This document shows positions 20,050-20,911 of a DNA stretch of 20,911 nt, piece after piece. The stretch is from Silene noctiflora. Taxonomy: Eukaryota > Streptophyta > Magnoliopsida > Caryophyllales > Caryophyllaceae. Under the pieces are notes generated by a model, which saw only the letters and a list, made by a program, of their open reading frames with translations, did not search any database and was not told the DNA's origin. The stretch lies in NCBI GenBank assembly GCA_009801015.1, contig VHZZ01023168.1:6041-26951 (forward strand). The letters run 5' to 3'. Position numbers and translations under genes: made by a program. Every line of letters begins with the position of its first letter. The first letter of the stretch is position 1.

Positions 20050-20350
20050 ACAGCATGCGGCCTGGCACGACACGACACGTTGAGCCATTTTTCTCAGCCC
20101 TGTCAGCCCGCCAACCCAACGGGGCCGCGTTAGTTCCGCTCCCTCATGGCCCGGCTTGTGTCGTCTCCTAGTTTGTAAAGGACAACTAGATGGTGGACCG
20201 TAATTTTCAAGGGCCCGAATATTGAGTCATAAAATTCTAAAAAAAAACAAAGAAATAAAAATAAAAGCAACGGTTTCATGAACCGTTGTTAAGGCTGCCT
20301 AAAACACGAGATAATGAGGCCTAAAAGCAGCCTAAAAGAGAGGACGACTG
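20050..20350. other. GC-rich repeat fragment
   Basis: The words ggcacgacacgacacg and tggctca echo the GC-rich block near 4720-4830. A short hairpin, caacggtt-tcatg-aaccgttg, lies at about 20269-20289. No gene was recognised. Confidence 0.35.
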
Positions 20351-20576
20351 CAACCGTCATGGCCTTCGCTTAGACATGTCAAACGAGGATCGGATAAGGA
20401 TCGTTAGCAACAAAAATGGGCCGCCATTACTTGCTCACATCTCCGTTCAAGCAACTCGAAAACAGGTTGTTTTGTGCCTTTATTTTGGCTCGGTTTTAGG
20501 GTTGTTTTGAATGTTATTTATTGGATATGACTTAAACAAGATGGATCAAGTTCAAGCCTAGGATAGTACTCTTCCA

Positions 20577-20690
20577 AAGCACTAAGCCAATGGATAGAGG
20601 GTGGTCTTATTCAAAGCACTAAGCTAATGAACAAAAACCGAGTGAACTCCAAGCACTAAGCCAAGGAGGTTGTTCTAAGCACATAGCCAA
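20577..20690. repeat. Recurring 'aagcactaagccaa' motif, four copies
   Basis: Copies at 20577, 20614, 20651 and about 20677, spaced 37, 37 and 26 bp, with variable sequence between them. A TATA-like tttaaatag follows near 20764. The whole may be the edge of an unidentified element that continues past the window. Confidence 0.7.
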
Positions 20691-20911
20691 AGAACTAAAA
20701 GAAGTTCATAAAACTTCATATTCTCATTACTCAAATCTGATTTCTTACAAGGAAAATGAGCTCTTTAAATAGAGTCTCAAGTTACATCTGATGAGTCATA
20801 TTTATATATATATTTATGCCTCCCTTTAACTGCCTTTTGTATAGATTTCGTGCTAGAATATATATGTCTTTTAGATGTCTTTTATGTTAGAATGTTGTTA
20901 CTGCCGCTATT

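Noticed and set aside
1-20911. Search for tRNA or rRNA genes, CRISPR arrays, bacterial-type operons or a new defence-like system.
   Set aside because: Nothing fits. The tggtatca strings are retroelement primer sites, not tRNA genes, and the tandem repeats have no spacer-array structure. The window is ordinary plant nuclear DNA.

Overview
This window is nuclear DNA of a flowering plant. It has AT-rich intergenic sequence, short exons with GT-AG introns, Stowaway-type MITEs and a Ty1/copia LTR retrotransposon primed by initiator tRNA-Met. Recurrent 'actccgtat'-type MITE ends and 'aagaccgtctta'-like repeats remind me of Caryophyllales (beet, spinach and pink relatives), but that placement is recall, not proof.

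Layout. (1) 1-1771, plus strand: the 3' end of a gene for a Gly/Gln/Pro/Asn-rich low-complexity protein. It resembles the C-terminal tails of plant multiple organellar RNA editing factors (MORF/RIP). It opens with a coding 30-bp tandem repeat, has a 986-bp intron, and ends in a last exon that encodes only three residues and the stop. (2) About 1.8-7.6 kb: 3'UTR, then intergenic DNA with one degenerate Stowaway MITE, several short tandem repeats and fragments of older elements. (3) 7789-11119, plus strand: a complete five-exon GDSL esterase/lipase gene of the secreted GLIP type (380 aa, all splice phases agree), with a TATA box upstream and repeats inside introns 2 and 3. (4) 12049-19368, minus strand: a two-exon gene for a 68-aa twin-Cx9C protein, recognised as CMC4. 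The exons lie about 7.1 kb apart. The intron holds an intact-looking 4,788-bp copia element (12282-17069), a G-rich tandem-repeat tract (about 18.16-18.54 kb) and a Stowaway MITE (18863-19081). (5) 19.4-20.9 kb: the CMC4 promoter side, a repeat related to one in the first gene's intron, and an unidentified repeat-rich tail.

The genes are not an operon-like set. The GDSL gene and CMC4 are convergent, with a 46-bp near-perfect palindrome between their 3' ends. The copia element is recent: its two 217-bp LTRs look identical and it is flanked by a 5-bp target duplication. Its single gag-pol frame is open except for one TAA in the reverse transcriptase region. I saw no CRISPR array, no RNA gene and no novel multi-gene system. 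The most informative result is the split CMC4 gene, which is easily missed because each exon is very short and a transposon lies between them.
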